In this document: positions 34,512 to 46,886 of the stretch, one piece after another
Layout of the letters: every line of letters starts with the position of its first letter
Position numbering within the stretch: position 1 is the first letter of the stretch
Origin: Oasisia sp. SBJ-2009
Lineage: Eukaryota > Annelida > Polychaeta > Sabellida > Siboglinidae
Assembly: GCA_964017155.1 (NCBI GenBank)
Contig: OZ024867.1
Coordinates: forward strand, 6,875,489 to 6,939,488
DNA length: 64,000 nucleotides
Direction of reading: 5' to 3'
Translations under genes and position numbers: made by a program
The notes under the pieces: model-generated
What the model was told of the DNA's origin: nothing
Databases searched by the model: none
What the model saw: only the letters and a program-made list of their open reading frames with translations

Positions 34512-35324
34512 CATGGCAGGGGTAGAACTTCAGCATTTATTTTACTAGACAGCGGGACTAGTAAAGTCAAAGGTTTACTAGTCCGCCAATAGGTTTACTA
34601 GTCCGCAAAAAGAAAAAGAAACAATCCAAATTTAACTCGTTCCAATTTGTTTTTAAACTAAAAAATAGTACACATTGCAACCCCAGTTAAATAACAATGC
34701 ACTTTTCATAAAGGTACCAAAGAAATAATACAGAAATAACAAAAGTAATTAATTAAAAAGTGAAGATATGATCTGTATTAAAAACTGCGCAATTGAAAAA
34801 GAATGCCGATTGCACTCATTGACCGGCAGTATTACCCTACCATTACTAATTTTCTATATCATATATTTTTAATCATTTTGGAAATTTAGCTGACATTACA
34901 GTGTTATGGAAAAATGCTCTACTGGAAAGCATACTGTAATACTGGAAAATAAAAAGATCACACGAGAACATTTTAGACATCAAAGAACAGTTAATCTTAC
35001 AAATAGTGCCCAGACAAGTTCGTAGCTGGTGGCTATGTCATCATTTATCAGAAAAGGAAGCTGCTGTAGCCAGTTGCTCACTGGCAACAATTTATCAACT
35101 TTTAATGACTTGGGATTTAGTTACTACATCCCCCAGCCTGTGGATGTGTTGGGGTTAGGGTCACTGTGATTACAAAGACTTGATTGATTGATGTAGGCTG
35201 GGTTGGATGACACATTGACCTTTACTAGACAACAGGACTAGTTATTAGGCAGGTTTACTAGTCCGCCCTTATCTTTACTAGTGTACAGACTAGCGGACTA
35301 GTGGGTAGTTCTACCCCTGCATGG
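34512..35324. mobile_element. hAT5-like non-autonomous element (803 bp) with 5-bp TSD
   Basis: Element 34,517-35,319: ends CAGGGGTAGAACT / AGTTCTACCCCTG (13-bp perfect TIR) flanked by CATGG at 34,512-34,516 and 35,320-35,324. Subterminal repeats TTTACTAGTCCGC occur at both ends. No transposase. CAGGGG-type termini are usual for hAT; 5-bp duplications are described for the hAT5 group. A second element with matching ends and a 5-bp TSD is at 57,029-57,279. Confidence 0.75.
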
Positions 35325-36552
35325 GGTTAAAATAAAATGCAACTAAGATGACTATGACAACACATGCCCTGATTGTACTGTGCATGTTTGAAATTGTCAG
35401 TGGGCTTACATTTGAAGGTTGTCTTTCTAGAGTAGTTGCGTCTGTATCTGTCAGCTCCTGGCTAACTAGTTTGGGACATTCTTGTATGTCTTATATATAT
35501 AATAGAACTCATTCTGTGACAGAGGATCATCCTCGTTACATGGATAAAAATGATATCACGCAATACATATATGATATCACAGCACAACATTTGTTACCAA
35601 ATGTACAGCGGTCCACTTTGCAACAAGACGGACCATGGTCCACAACATTTCCATAATGTCGCAAGTGAAAACATGGTCCATCATATGCAGTGCCAGATGA
35701 ATAAAACATGGTCATGTGTCTCGAGAGACTGGTTCACTCTGTTCCAGTGTGCGTGTATGTGGCACTATGTGCTTGTGTGAGGGTGTGTATGTGTGAGTGA
35801 GTGAGTGAGTGAGTGAGTGAGTGAGTGAGTGAGTGAGTGAGTGTGAGTGAGTGTGTGTGTGTGACCCACCACCAGTGTGGAGCAGACACTGAGCCTGTCT
35901 GTCCAGTGGTCATTTGTCCATCCAGCATGTGGGGTGGACATTGGTTGGTCACTGACACTCGACCTGACTTTGTATATAACTTGACCATCCCTGGTGTGCG
36001 TCCTGTTCACCTTGTGGCTCCCCCTTGTTGCCTGCACACGAACAAAACGGTGGCCAGAATGTTTTGTACTGTCATTCACTTTTAGAGTTACTCGTTGTGT
36101 GATGGTTACTTTTCTAGAGAAATTACAACTGTTTATAAGTTTTATATCAGCTGACCACTATAACTGGCCATTGGAAGAAGCAACATTTTATTTAATTAAT
36201 TTTTTATTTGTTACCACAAAGTATTACACATCGCAGTGAATTGAAATTGTGTTTATAACTATGTGTGTGTGACATTGTAGAGGAATGGAGATGCGTCTGT
36301 GGCAGCAAACACGAGTGACTGGAAGTTGGTGAATATATTCATTTGGAGAGGGTACGCAATCATACGTTTCATACTTAACACCTACCTCGTATCTTCACTT
36401 TCTGTTCATTACAGTTAAATTAAAGATCTACCAATATTTCTAACAAAATTATTAATTAACATAGCAATTGTTCCTTTGGTTGCATATACACATAAAAATG
36501 TCTGTATTGTTTAACGCATATTCAAGAACACTTGCCATAGCTACAATTTGCT
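35325..36552. other. Intergenic; (GAGT)n array at 35,787-35,846
   Basis: Only a tetranucleotide array of about 15 GAGT units is certain. The 102-codon frame at 35,348 starts with a hydrophobic, signal-like segment (THALIVLCMFEIVSG) but has no domain, and its start lies just beyond a transposon border, so it is not called. Confidence 0.5.
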
Positions 36553-36650
36553 AAGTGTAAGAAGTGACCACACAGAACACAGGCTTCCAGTGTTTATGAG
36601 AAGTGAACACACGGAACACAGGCCTCCAGTGTTTATGAGAAGTTAACGGG
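36553..36650 (-). repeat. 36-bp minisatellite fragment, inverted
   Basis: Two units reading AACACTGGAGGCCTGTGTTC on the minus strand; same family as 23,927-24,335 in opposite orientation 9-12 kb away. Confidence 0.75.
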
Positions 36651-36659
36651 CAGGTAGCG

Positions 36660-36915
36660 GTGGCCTGCACGCAGACGAGACGAGGCGAGGCGACGCGACG
36701 CGGTTCGGTGTGCGACGGCCGTATACGGTGGCTGCGCGGCGGCGTGACAACGGCGTCTACGGGCTTCGAGCGGCCGAGCGGCTGGCCTCGAAGTATAGTC
36801 CCGAGCTGCACCCGAGACGGCGGCCGGTCGCCGGCTGGTCACGCAGCGGACCTCACGTGCGCGGCCATGCGGTGTCTGGCCGCAGGGCTGGCTTGCGGCG
36901 CCCGGGTTGTCTAGC
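36660..36915. other. GC- and CpG-rich island
   Basis: About 250 bp rich in CG dinucleotides between AT-rich flanks. Frames are open in several directions because of composition. It may be the 5' part of the GC-rich gag-like element at 37,535, or a CpG island; no conserved motif supports either. Confidence 0.35.
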
Positions 36916-37254
36916 CTATTGTGTCTGATCTGGAACCTTTCAATTTATACATTTTAGAAACAGTTTCACATTGAAGGACCTTAACGACCATGGGTGGCAG
37001 CCAGTCACTGGAGGAGTGTGTCTGTCTAGGGGAGCGGGCAGCGGGGAGGGGGAGGGGGGAGGAGACCCCTTCGCTCGATACCCTAGACATCCTCGGCCAT
37101 GCTGGCGTACGCTAAGGGATCGGACACGTTTCATTTAATATCATTATTCAAACACACACATGTGTCACTGTGTTTACATTACAACATTCTTATCCGAATC
37201 CATATGTGCAGGCATACACACGAAACCCCTGCGCACTCACACCGGCACACATAC

Positions 37255-37276
37255 ACACCCACGCACACACACACAC

Positions 37277-37350
<74 letters not shown>
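37255..37350. repeat. (CA)n microsatellite
   Basis: About 45 CA units with occasional CG; all HTHTHT/CVCVCV frames are artefacts. Confidence 0.95.
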
Positions 37351-37351
<1 letters not shown>

Positions 37352-37534
37352 CGCAACGCACTCACACATATGTCTCCACCAATACATGGCTACATATAGT
37401 CGCATGCATACGCATGAACATACGCACACGTATCTCATGAATGCAAATGCATATATAGTTACTGTTAGCTTATAAGGGACATAGCCTTACATTTACCCTA
37501 TACAGTTTACCTTTACGAATAAGTAATGTAGATG

Positions 37535-38510
<976 letters not shown>

Positions 38511-38929
38511 CGCCCCTGCCATGCAGAGTTGTAAACCACTGCCTTGTGGTATAGGTTCTTGTCAGAACCGAAGGCTAAGGGAGCAAACCCTAAACAGAAA
38601 ACCATGTCACTGTGGCAGCATCAAGGGCGGTTGGTGTTTGGAACTCCCAACATCTCTCGACCAGCCACTGCAGGGACACATAGTTTGCGCCTGTCTTGAC
38701 ATGTTCTTGCCGGTGTGAGACCTCTATTTGTTCCCCGAGAGAGTGTCGCTAGTAACTTGCAAAAGCCACCGGTACTTCAAAAGTTTTTGCTAGCAGCTTC
38801 CATGAAATGTACAACTGCACGAAACAGGATACCGGATCGGCCGTCGCCCGGGTTACCAAGGACCGCGCTGCTCGACCTCATCTTCCGCCGACAGTGGAAA
38901 ATCAGCTAGGAAGAAGAAGACAAAGAAGA

Positions 38930-40090
38930 CAACTACTGACAATTGGACAATGGAACGTCAGGACTCTCCTCGACCGAGAAGGAGCTAACCGACCAGAAAG
39001 ACGTACGGCACTAGTAGCAATGGAACTTGCCAAATACAACATCGACATCGCCGCCCTATGTGAAACAAGGTTCTCAGAATCTGGTAGTCTCGACGACTTG
39101 GAATACTCTTTCTTCTGGAGTGGCAAACCCGAAGGAGAAAGAAGGGAGGCCGGAGTGGGCTTTGCTATCAAAAAGGATATCATCACAAAGCTGACAGAAA
39201 TGCCACGGCCAGTAAGTGACAGAATCATGACGATGAGACTACCTCTGAGCAAGCACAACTTTGCTACAATTATCAGCGTGTATGCTCCGACAATGACAAA
39301 CCCAGATGAAAACAAGGAGGCCTTCTACAACCAGCTCGCAAGTGTGCTCAGGGGCATCCCTCATACCGATAAGCTACTGCTTATAGGAGACTTCAATGCG
39401 AGGATAGGAAGAGACACTGACAAGTGGCCCTTGGTCATGGGCAAACATGGGATTGGGAAATGCAACTCCAATGGCGAACTTCTACTGGCTCTATGCTCTG
39501 AGTTCGAACTGATAGTGACAAACACCATGTTCAAGCAGAAGGATGAACGCAAGACCACCTGGATGCATCCTCGTTCCAAACACTGGCATATGATAGACTT
39601 CATCATCACGAGGTGTCGGGATAAGATGGACATCCACAGCACCCGAGCCATGCGTAGAGCAAACTGTTGGACCGATCACCAGATGCTGAGATCAAAAGTG
39701 GCTTTCAGAATACGACAAAAGCACAACAGGCTAGGGACAAATAAGCCGACCAAGCTCAACACTGCAAAACTAAGTACCATCAGCCATAGGGAGAGTTTTG
39801 AGCAGGAGATGGACAGTGCTCTCGCCCAATGGGAGGAGAAGGAAAACTCAACACCAAACGAGGAATGGGCTGCTCTGCAGCAGGTCGTGTACAACACAGC
39901 CAAGACATATCTTGGCAAGCCAGACAGAAAACACCAGGACTGGTTCGACCCCAACGACCAGGAGCTACAGACTCTTATGAGCAGAAGAGATCAAGCCCAC
40001 CAGAGAGTGTTGCAAACCAGGAGCACTAGATCCACCACTGCAGCATACAAAGATGCCTGCAGACTGCTACAAAAACACACCGTGCATTGA
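38930..40090 (+). pseudogene. RTE-like endonuclease and linker
   Basis: Endonuclease motifs in order: GQWNVRTLLDREG, YNIDIAALCETRFSESGSL, AGVGFAIKKDI, IGDFNARIGRD, WHMIDFIITR and TDHQMLRSKV. These give the expected Asn, Glu, Asp-x-Asn and terminal Asp-His of an APE-type LINE endonuclease. The linker W-EKENSTPNEEW follows. The frame ends at 40,090 through a frameshift near QKHTVH, after which the protein resumes as LKSVWWERKAVELQRAAD in frame 1. Confidence 0.8.
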
Positions 40091-41936
40091 AGTCGGTCTG
40101 GTGGGAAAGGAAAGCAGTGGAGCTGCAGAGAGCTGCCGACAGTAACAACATGAAGGGCTTCTACAATGGACTGAAGGAAGTGTGGGGACCCAAAAAGAAG
40201 GGACCTGTTCAACTAAAATCAACAGACGGAATGGAAACCTTCTCTGACAGCAAGAGAGTTGTGGCAAGATGGAGTGAACACTTCCAGAAGCTACTCAACG
40301 TCCCTGGCGACATAGATCACGAAGCTCTGGACAACATCCCGCAGCGCATTACCAAGACAAGCCTTGATGAGATTCCAACTATGGATGAGATGGCTAGAGC
40401 AATCGCCAGCCTGAAAGATGGCAAAGCACCTGGAGGAGATGGAATTCCTGCAGAAGTATGGAAGCATGGAGGAGACAATCTGTTCAGGAGACTGCACCAA
40501 CTAATTACCAATGCCTGAGAGATGGGTTCTGTACCACAAGCATGGAAGGATGCAAGCATTATAACCATCTACAAGAAAGGTGATCGAACAGACTGTGGGA
40601 ACTATAGAGGAATCTCTCTTCTTTCCAAAGCAGGCAAGATCTTCGCCATGATCCTCCTCAACAGACTATCTACCCACCTAACACCAGAGGTAGTTCCGGA
40701 GACACAATGTGGCTTCAGAGGTAACCGGAGCACCGTGGATATGATATTTTGTCTCCGACAACTACAAGAAAAGTGCATTGAGCAGGACCGACCACTGTAC
40801 ATGGTATTCATTAATTCAGTAAGGCGTTCGATACAGTTGGGAGGACCGGACTATGGCAGCTACTGAAGAAGTATGGCTGCCCAGAGAAGTTCACAACAAT
40901 GATCGAGGCACTACATACCAGAATGATGGCGACTGTTAATGTTGGAGGGGAAGTCTCGGAATCTTTCAGGGTCACAAATGGGGTCAAGCAAGGCTGTGTA
41001 CTGGCGCCCACGCTCTTTTCCATCTTCCTATCAGCAATGCTCGACAATGCTTTCTGAGACATGGGGGATGGCATCTACATACAGTCCAGACAGAGCGCTG
41101 ACCTATTCAACGTTGCACACTTCAGAGCGAAGACCATGACAACACGGATACTGATGAGGGAGCTGCTATTCGCAGATGACAGTGCACTGGTTGCACACTC
41201 TGCTGAAGAGATGCAGAACATAGTGGATGCTTTCTCCAATGCGTCAAAGAAGTTCGGCCTGAAGATTAACATCAAGAAGACCGAGGTGCTGTACCAACCC
41301 AACTCTACAAGAACCCGAGAGGAGGATATCATGGTTGATGGAAACAAGCTGAACTCTGTTATGGAATTCACCTACCTCGAAAGCACTATATCAAGTGACG
41401 GAAGCATTGACGATGAAATACAGAGGAGGATGGCCAAGGCTAGTGCATCTTTCGGCCGACTACGCCAGAGACTCTGGAACAACCACCATGTGTCCATGCG
41501 GGTTAAAGGCAAGATATACCGAGCAATCGTGCTGTCCACCCTCCTATACGGAGCCGAGGCATGGACAGTGTACAGACGACAGGTGAAAAAACTGCATGCC
41601 TTTATGGTGCGACATCTGCGATCGATCATGATGATAACCTGGATGGACAAAGTGACAAACAAGGAAATACTCGAACGGACAGGGCTGCCATCTATGGAAG
41701 ATCTTCTGATCAGAAAGAATCTCCGGTGGACTGGACACCTCATGAGGATGTCACCAGACAGGCTACCAAAGCAGGTTCTCTACTCCCAACTGTCTTCTGG
41801 TCAGAGAAAGAGAGGGCGCCCTCGTCTCCGGTTCAAGGATACCATCAAGAGAAACCTGAAGCTGAGAGACATAAAGATCGACTCCTGGACATCACTCTCA
41901 CAGCAGAGAGACAAATGGAGAGCAAGAGTCAAGTGA
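40087..41936 (+). pseudogene. RTE-like reverse transcriptase, multiply broken
   Basis: Frame 1: LKDGKAPGGDGIPAEVW, stop TGA at 40,516 (family has Trp), QAWKDASIITIYKKGDRTDC, NYRGISLLSKAGKI, TQCGFRGNRSTVDMIF. Motif A reads MVFIN in place of the usual MVFVD: the catalytic Asp is Asn. One base is lost next to it near 40,815. Frame 3: SKAFDTVGR, NGVKQGCVLAPTLFSIFLSA, TGA at 41,057, LLFADDSALVAH (motif C intact), then RAIVLSTLLYGAEAW and the RKNLRWTGHLMRM tail to TGA at 41,934. Inactive. Confidence 0.85.
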
Positions 41937-42307
41937 TGGAAGCAGTCTTTGTCGCTTCGCGACCGACAGCATGATGATGAGTTGTGTCCTAAACAGACAG
42001 CGGTCTCAAACATGGAGTTCCAAAGGAATGTAACCTATAAGGTATCGTCTTTGTTAGAATGTAGTTGGAGGTATTCTCTTTGTCAGGATGTTGTTTATAA
42101 GGTATCGTCTTTGTAAGAAGATCGTCTTTAGAATATCGTCTTTGTTAGACAGCTGTCTATCGTGTAGTCGGGTAAAATATAACCTTTTCAGAATGGATAT
42201 TGCTAGAATGTTGTCTAAGATATCAGTTTGTGTGTTAATCTTCCCACATGGTTCTCATATCTGGCTCATTCATTGCAACCAGAAATGCCTGATTTTGCTA
42301 CATTCCA

Positions 42308-45300
42308 TGTTGATCGTCCTCATGTGGATTGACTGTTGTCCTCATGTTGATTGACTGTTGTCCTCGTGTTGATTGACCTTTGTCCTCGTGTTGATTGACT
42401 GTTGTCCTCGTGTTGATTGACCTTTGTCCTGATGTTGATTGACTGTTGTCCTCATGTTGATTGACTGTTGTCCTGGTGTTGATTGACTGTTGTCCAGGTG
42501 TTGATTGACTGTTGTCCTTATGTTGATTGACTGTTGTCCTGGTGTTGATTGACCGTTGTTCTCATGTTGATTGACTGTTGTCCTCATGTTGATTGACTGT
42601 TGTCCTTATGTTGATTGTCTGTTGTCCTCATGATGATTGACTGTTGTCCTCATGTTGATTGACCATTGTCCTCTTGTTGATTGACCATTGTCCTCATGTT
42701 GATTGACTGTTGTCCTCATGTTGATTGACTGTTGTCCTCATGTTGATTGACTGTTGTTCTCATGTTGATTGACTGTTGTTCTCATGTTGATTGACTGTTG
42801 TTCTCATGTTGATTGACTGTTGTCCTCATGTTGATTGACTGTTGTTCTCATGTTGATTGACTGTTGTTCTCATGTTGATTGACTGTTGTTCTCATGTTGA
42901 TTGACTGTTGTCCTCATGTTGATTGACTGTTGTTCTCTTGTTGATTGACTGTTGTTCTCATGTTGATTGACCATTGTCCTCATGTTGATTGACTGTTGTT
43001 CTCATGTTGATTGACCGTTGTCCTCATGTTGATTGACTGTTGTTCTCATGTTGATTGACCATTGTCCTCATGTTGATTGACTGTTGTTCTCATGTTGATT
43101 GACTGTTGTTCTCATGTTGATTGACCATTGTCCTCATGTTGATTGACTGTTGTTCTCATGTTGATTGACTGTTGTTCTCATGTTGATTGACTGTTGTTCT
43201 CATGTTGATTGACTGTTGTCCTCATGTTGATTGACTGTTGTTCTCTTCTTGATTGACTGTTGTTCTCATGTTGATTGACTGTTGTCCTCATGTTGATTGA
43301 CTGTTGTTCTCATGTTGATTGACTGTTGTTCTCATGTTGATTGACTGTTGTCCTCATGTTGATTGACTGTTGTTCTCATGTTGATTGACCATTGTCCTCA
43401 TGTTGATTCACCATTGTCCTCATGTTGATTGACCGTTGTTCTCATGTTGATTGACTGTTGTCCTCATGTTGATTGACTGTTGTCTTGATGTTGATTGACT
43501 GTTGTCCTCATGTTGATTGACTGTTGTCCTGGTGTTGATTGACTGTTGTCCTGGTGTTGATTGACCGTTGTCCTGGTGTTGATTGACCGTTGTCCTCATG
43601 TTGATTGACTGTTGTCCTGGTGTTGATTGACTGTTATCCTGGTGTTGATTGACCGTTGTCCTGGTGTTGATTGACCGTTGTCCTCATGTTGATTGACCGT
43701 TGTCCTGGTGTTGATTGACTGTTATCCTGGTGTTGATTGACCGTTGTCCTGGTGTTGATTGACCGTTGTCCTCATGTTGATTGACTGTTGTCCTGGTGTT
43801 GATTGACAGTTGTCCTCATGTTGATTGACCGTTTTCCTGGTGTTGATTCACCTTTGTCCTCATGTTGATTGACCGTTGTCCTCGTGTTGATTGACCTTTG
43901 TCCTGATGTTGATTGACCATTGTCCTGGTGTTGATTGACCGTTGTCCTCATGTTGATTCACCTTTGTCCTCATGTTGATTGACCGTTGTCCTCGTGTTGA
44001 TTGACCTTTGTCCTGATGTTGATTGACCATTGTCCTGGTGTTGATTGACCGTTGTCCTCATGTTGATTCACCTTTGTCCTCATGTTGATTGACCATTGTC
44101 CTCGTGTTGATTGACCTTTGTCCTGATGTTGATTGACCTTTGTCTTCATGTTGATTGAGCTTTGTCCTCATGTTGATTGACCGTTGTCCTGGTATTGATT
44201 GACCTTTGTCCTGGTGTTTATTGACCTTTGTCCTCATGTTGATTGACCTTTGTCCTCTTGTTGATTGACCTTTGTCCTCGTGTTGATTGACCTTAGCCCT
44301 CCTGTTGATTGACCTATGTCCTCGTGTTGGTTGACCTTTGTCCTCGTGTTGATTGACCTTTGTCCTCTTGTTGATTGACCGTTGTCCTCATGTTGATTGA
44401 CAGTTGTCCTCATGTTGATTGACTGTTGTCATCGTGTTGATTGACCGTTTTCCTGGTGTTGATTCACCTTTGTCCTCATGTTGATTGACCGTTGTCCTCG
44501 TGTTGATTGACCTTTGTCCTCATGTTGATTGACCTTTGTCCTCATGTTGATTGACCATTGTCCTGGTGTTGATTGACCATTGTCATGGTGTTGATTGACC
44601 GTTATCCTGGTGGTGATTGACTGTTGTCCTGGTGTTGATTGACCGTTGTCCTCATGTTGATTGACTGTTGTCCTGGTGTTGATTGACCGTTGTCCTCGTG
44701 TTGATTGACCGTTGTCCTGGTGTTGATTGACTGTTGTCCTGGTGTTGATTGACCCATGTCCAGGTGTTGATTGACTGTTGTCCTGATGTTGATTGACCCT
44801 TGTCCTGGTGTTGATTGACTGTTGTCCTGATGTTGATTGATCGTTGCCCTGGTGTTGATTGACCCTTGTCCTGGTGTTGTTTGACCATTGTCCTGATGTT
44901 GATTGATCGTTGCCCTGGTGTTGATTGACTGTTGTCCTGGTGTTGATTGACCAATGTCCTGATGTTGATTGACCGTTGACCTGGTGTTGATTAACCATTG
45001 TCCTGATGTGGATTGACCGTTGACCTGGTGTTGATTAACCGTTGTCCTGATGTTGATTGACTGTTGTCGTGGTGTTGATTAACCGTTGTCCTGATGTTGA
45101 TTGACTGTTGTCCTGGTGTTAGTTAACCGTTGTCCTGATGTTGATTGACCGTTGACCTGGTGTTGATTAACTGTTGTCCTGATGTTGATTGACTGTTGTC
45201 CTGGTGTTGATTAACCGTTGTCCTGGTGTTGATTAACTGTTGTCATGGTGTTGATTAACCATTGATCTGGTGTTGATTGAACCTGGTCCTGGTGTTGATT

Positions 45301-45556
45301 GACCCTTGTTCTGATGTTGATTAACTGTTGTCCTGATGTTAATTGACCGTTGTCGTGGTGTTGATTGACCCTTGTGCTGGTGTTGATTAACTGTTGTCCT
45401 GATGTTGATTGACCGTTGTCCAGGTGTTGATTGATCGTTGTCCAGGTGTTGATTGACCCTTGTGCTGGTGTTGATTAACTGTTGTCCTGGTGTTGATTGA
45501 TCGTTGTCCAGGTGTTGATTGACCCTTGTTCTGGTGTTGATCAGTTTCCTGGTGTT
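42308..45556 (-). repeat. 22-bp minisatellite, right arm
   Basis: About 147 units of GTTGATTGACTGTTGTCCT plus CATGT/GGTGT. The prevalent variant changes along the array: CTCATG near 42,700-43,450, GGTGTTGATTGACC and CATG mixed in the middle, and GGTGTTGATTAACC at the far end. Block repeats are visible (43,850-44,100 repeats with a step of about 132 bp). Long NQHQDN/GQSTPGQ frames are artefacts. Confidence 0.95.
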
Positions 45557-46097
45557 GGACTCAGAATGCCCTTTAGAATTAGACGCCATTCAAAATGTCA
45601 CAAATATTTTCTGCAATGTTGGTTATTGTTAATCAATGCAACATGTTCTGGTGAAATAATAACCACTAAAACTCATGCTTGTAGAAAACAACTGTAATTA
45701 ATAAAATCATAACAAAAAACAACCCTCAAATGGGGTGCCTCCACAAAAGAAGAGTTCAGAACCACAGAAAAGTGAGTTTTTGCGTGGTGTTTTAGATCAC
45801 ATGTTAATAATTATGTAGTCTATCAGATTATGTAAATACAATTTTTCTAACGGTATGAAATACAGTTGTGAATTATCTTAATTATAATACAGTATTTTAA
45901 TGTAAAATAAATGTTAGATGTTTGTATAACTATTTCATTTACTTGCACAGTTTGGGGTAATGTTGGTTCAGTGTTGTGTGTGGCAGGTTCATACCCTGCT
46001 GGTGTTCCTTTTGCAAACACTACATGTTGTGTGCACACACATTGATTCCATTTTATAAGCTTTTGTGATATCTTGGAAATGACCTCAATATTTCTCA
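45557..46097. other. Right-arm single-copy DNA
   Basis: Partner of 20,030-20,586. No gene. GGTTCATACCC in a tRNA-B-box-like setting (45,985-46,000 and left partner) is noted but too weak for a SINE call. Confidence 0.5.
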
Positions 46098-46500
46098 AGA
46101 CTCCTCCCTTGTGATGTGACGTAGGCTGTCGTCCTAACAACTCAACAGTCACTGTTCTTCTCCAGACTTCACCCTCGTGATGTGACGTAGGCTGTCGTCC
46201 TAACAACTCAACAGTCACTGTTCTTCTCCAGACTTCACCCTTGTGATGTGACGTAGGCTGTCGTCCTAACAACACAACAGTCACTGTTCTTCTCCAGACT
46301 TCACCCTTGTGATGTGACGTAGGCTGTCGTCCTAACAACACAACAGTCACTGTTCTTCTCCAGACTTCACCCTTGTGATGTGACGTAGGCTGTCGTCCTA
46401 ACAACACAACAGTCACTGTTCTTCTCCAGACTTCACCCTTGTGATGTGACGTAGGCTGTCGTCCTAACAACACAACAGTCACTGTTCTTCTCCAGACACA
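46098..46500 (-). repeat. 66-bp repeat, six copies
   Basis: Units of 66 bp starting CTTCACCCTTGTGATGTGAC on the plus strand. On the minus strand each encodes VWRRTVTVVLLGRQPTSHHK plus GE in the same frame, giving a 224-codon frame from 46,521 to 45,847. The left arm has a single unit at about 19,962-20,030. No known motif; probably array growth rather than a protein. Confidence 0.85.
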
Positions 46501-46539
46501 CATTACTTTGTTGGTTGTCACTAAACCTTTCTTTTCTCA

Positions 46540-46872
46540 ACATGTGTGAAAACCAACCAGGGGGGAGAACGTGTTAGACACAGGTTTGACTTCACAGAAG
46601 GAATTCGTTGATAATGTCAAGATATGTGAGCCATTAAGGTGTGTGATCACAAACAGATACTAGATAGACTAGATATGAGAAACGTCTCATTTTCACAATA
46701 GGTGCTAGTAGTGCTATGTTTAAAAATAAAATCAACATATACCTCATAATGGCGGGGTACACTTAAATAGGTAGGTTGGACTCTCGATAAGCCAAAGGGC
46801 TTCCTTATCCACCTGCCATCTAGAGTTGATTCTCTAGGTGGCAATGTTGCTAAATCTTGTTAAATATCATCT
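46540..46872 (+). mobile_element. Internally deleted CR1-like element (right arm)
   Basis: Same join of endonuclease-region sequence to ORF2 C-terminus as 19,577-19,918. It reads ACAGAAGGAATTCGTTGATA and GATATGTGAGCC, then after the join TAGGTGCTAGTAGTGCTATG and ATGTTTAAAAATAAAATCAA, the family 3' UTR and a TTGTTAAAT tail abutting the satellite. About 2 kb of the parent is missing between the parts. Confidence 0.8.
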
Positions 46873-46886
46873 TCATAGTATGGTTG

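Noticed and set aside
35348..35656. Small secreted protein with a signal-like N-terminus
   Set aside because: Starts just past a transposon border, lacks a domain, and overlaps another open frame; composition alone is not enough.
36660..36928. rRNA or GC-rich gene fragment
   Set aside because: No recognisable rRNA core word, and the open frames are explained by GC content.
42342..45589. NQHQDN/GQSTPGQ repeat frames
   Set aside because: 22-bp minisatellite; three units make 22 stop-free codons.
45960..46010. tRNA or tRNA-SINE from GGTTCATACCC
   Set aside because: B-box-like word only; no convincing A box at the right distance and no cloverleaf.
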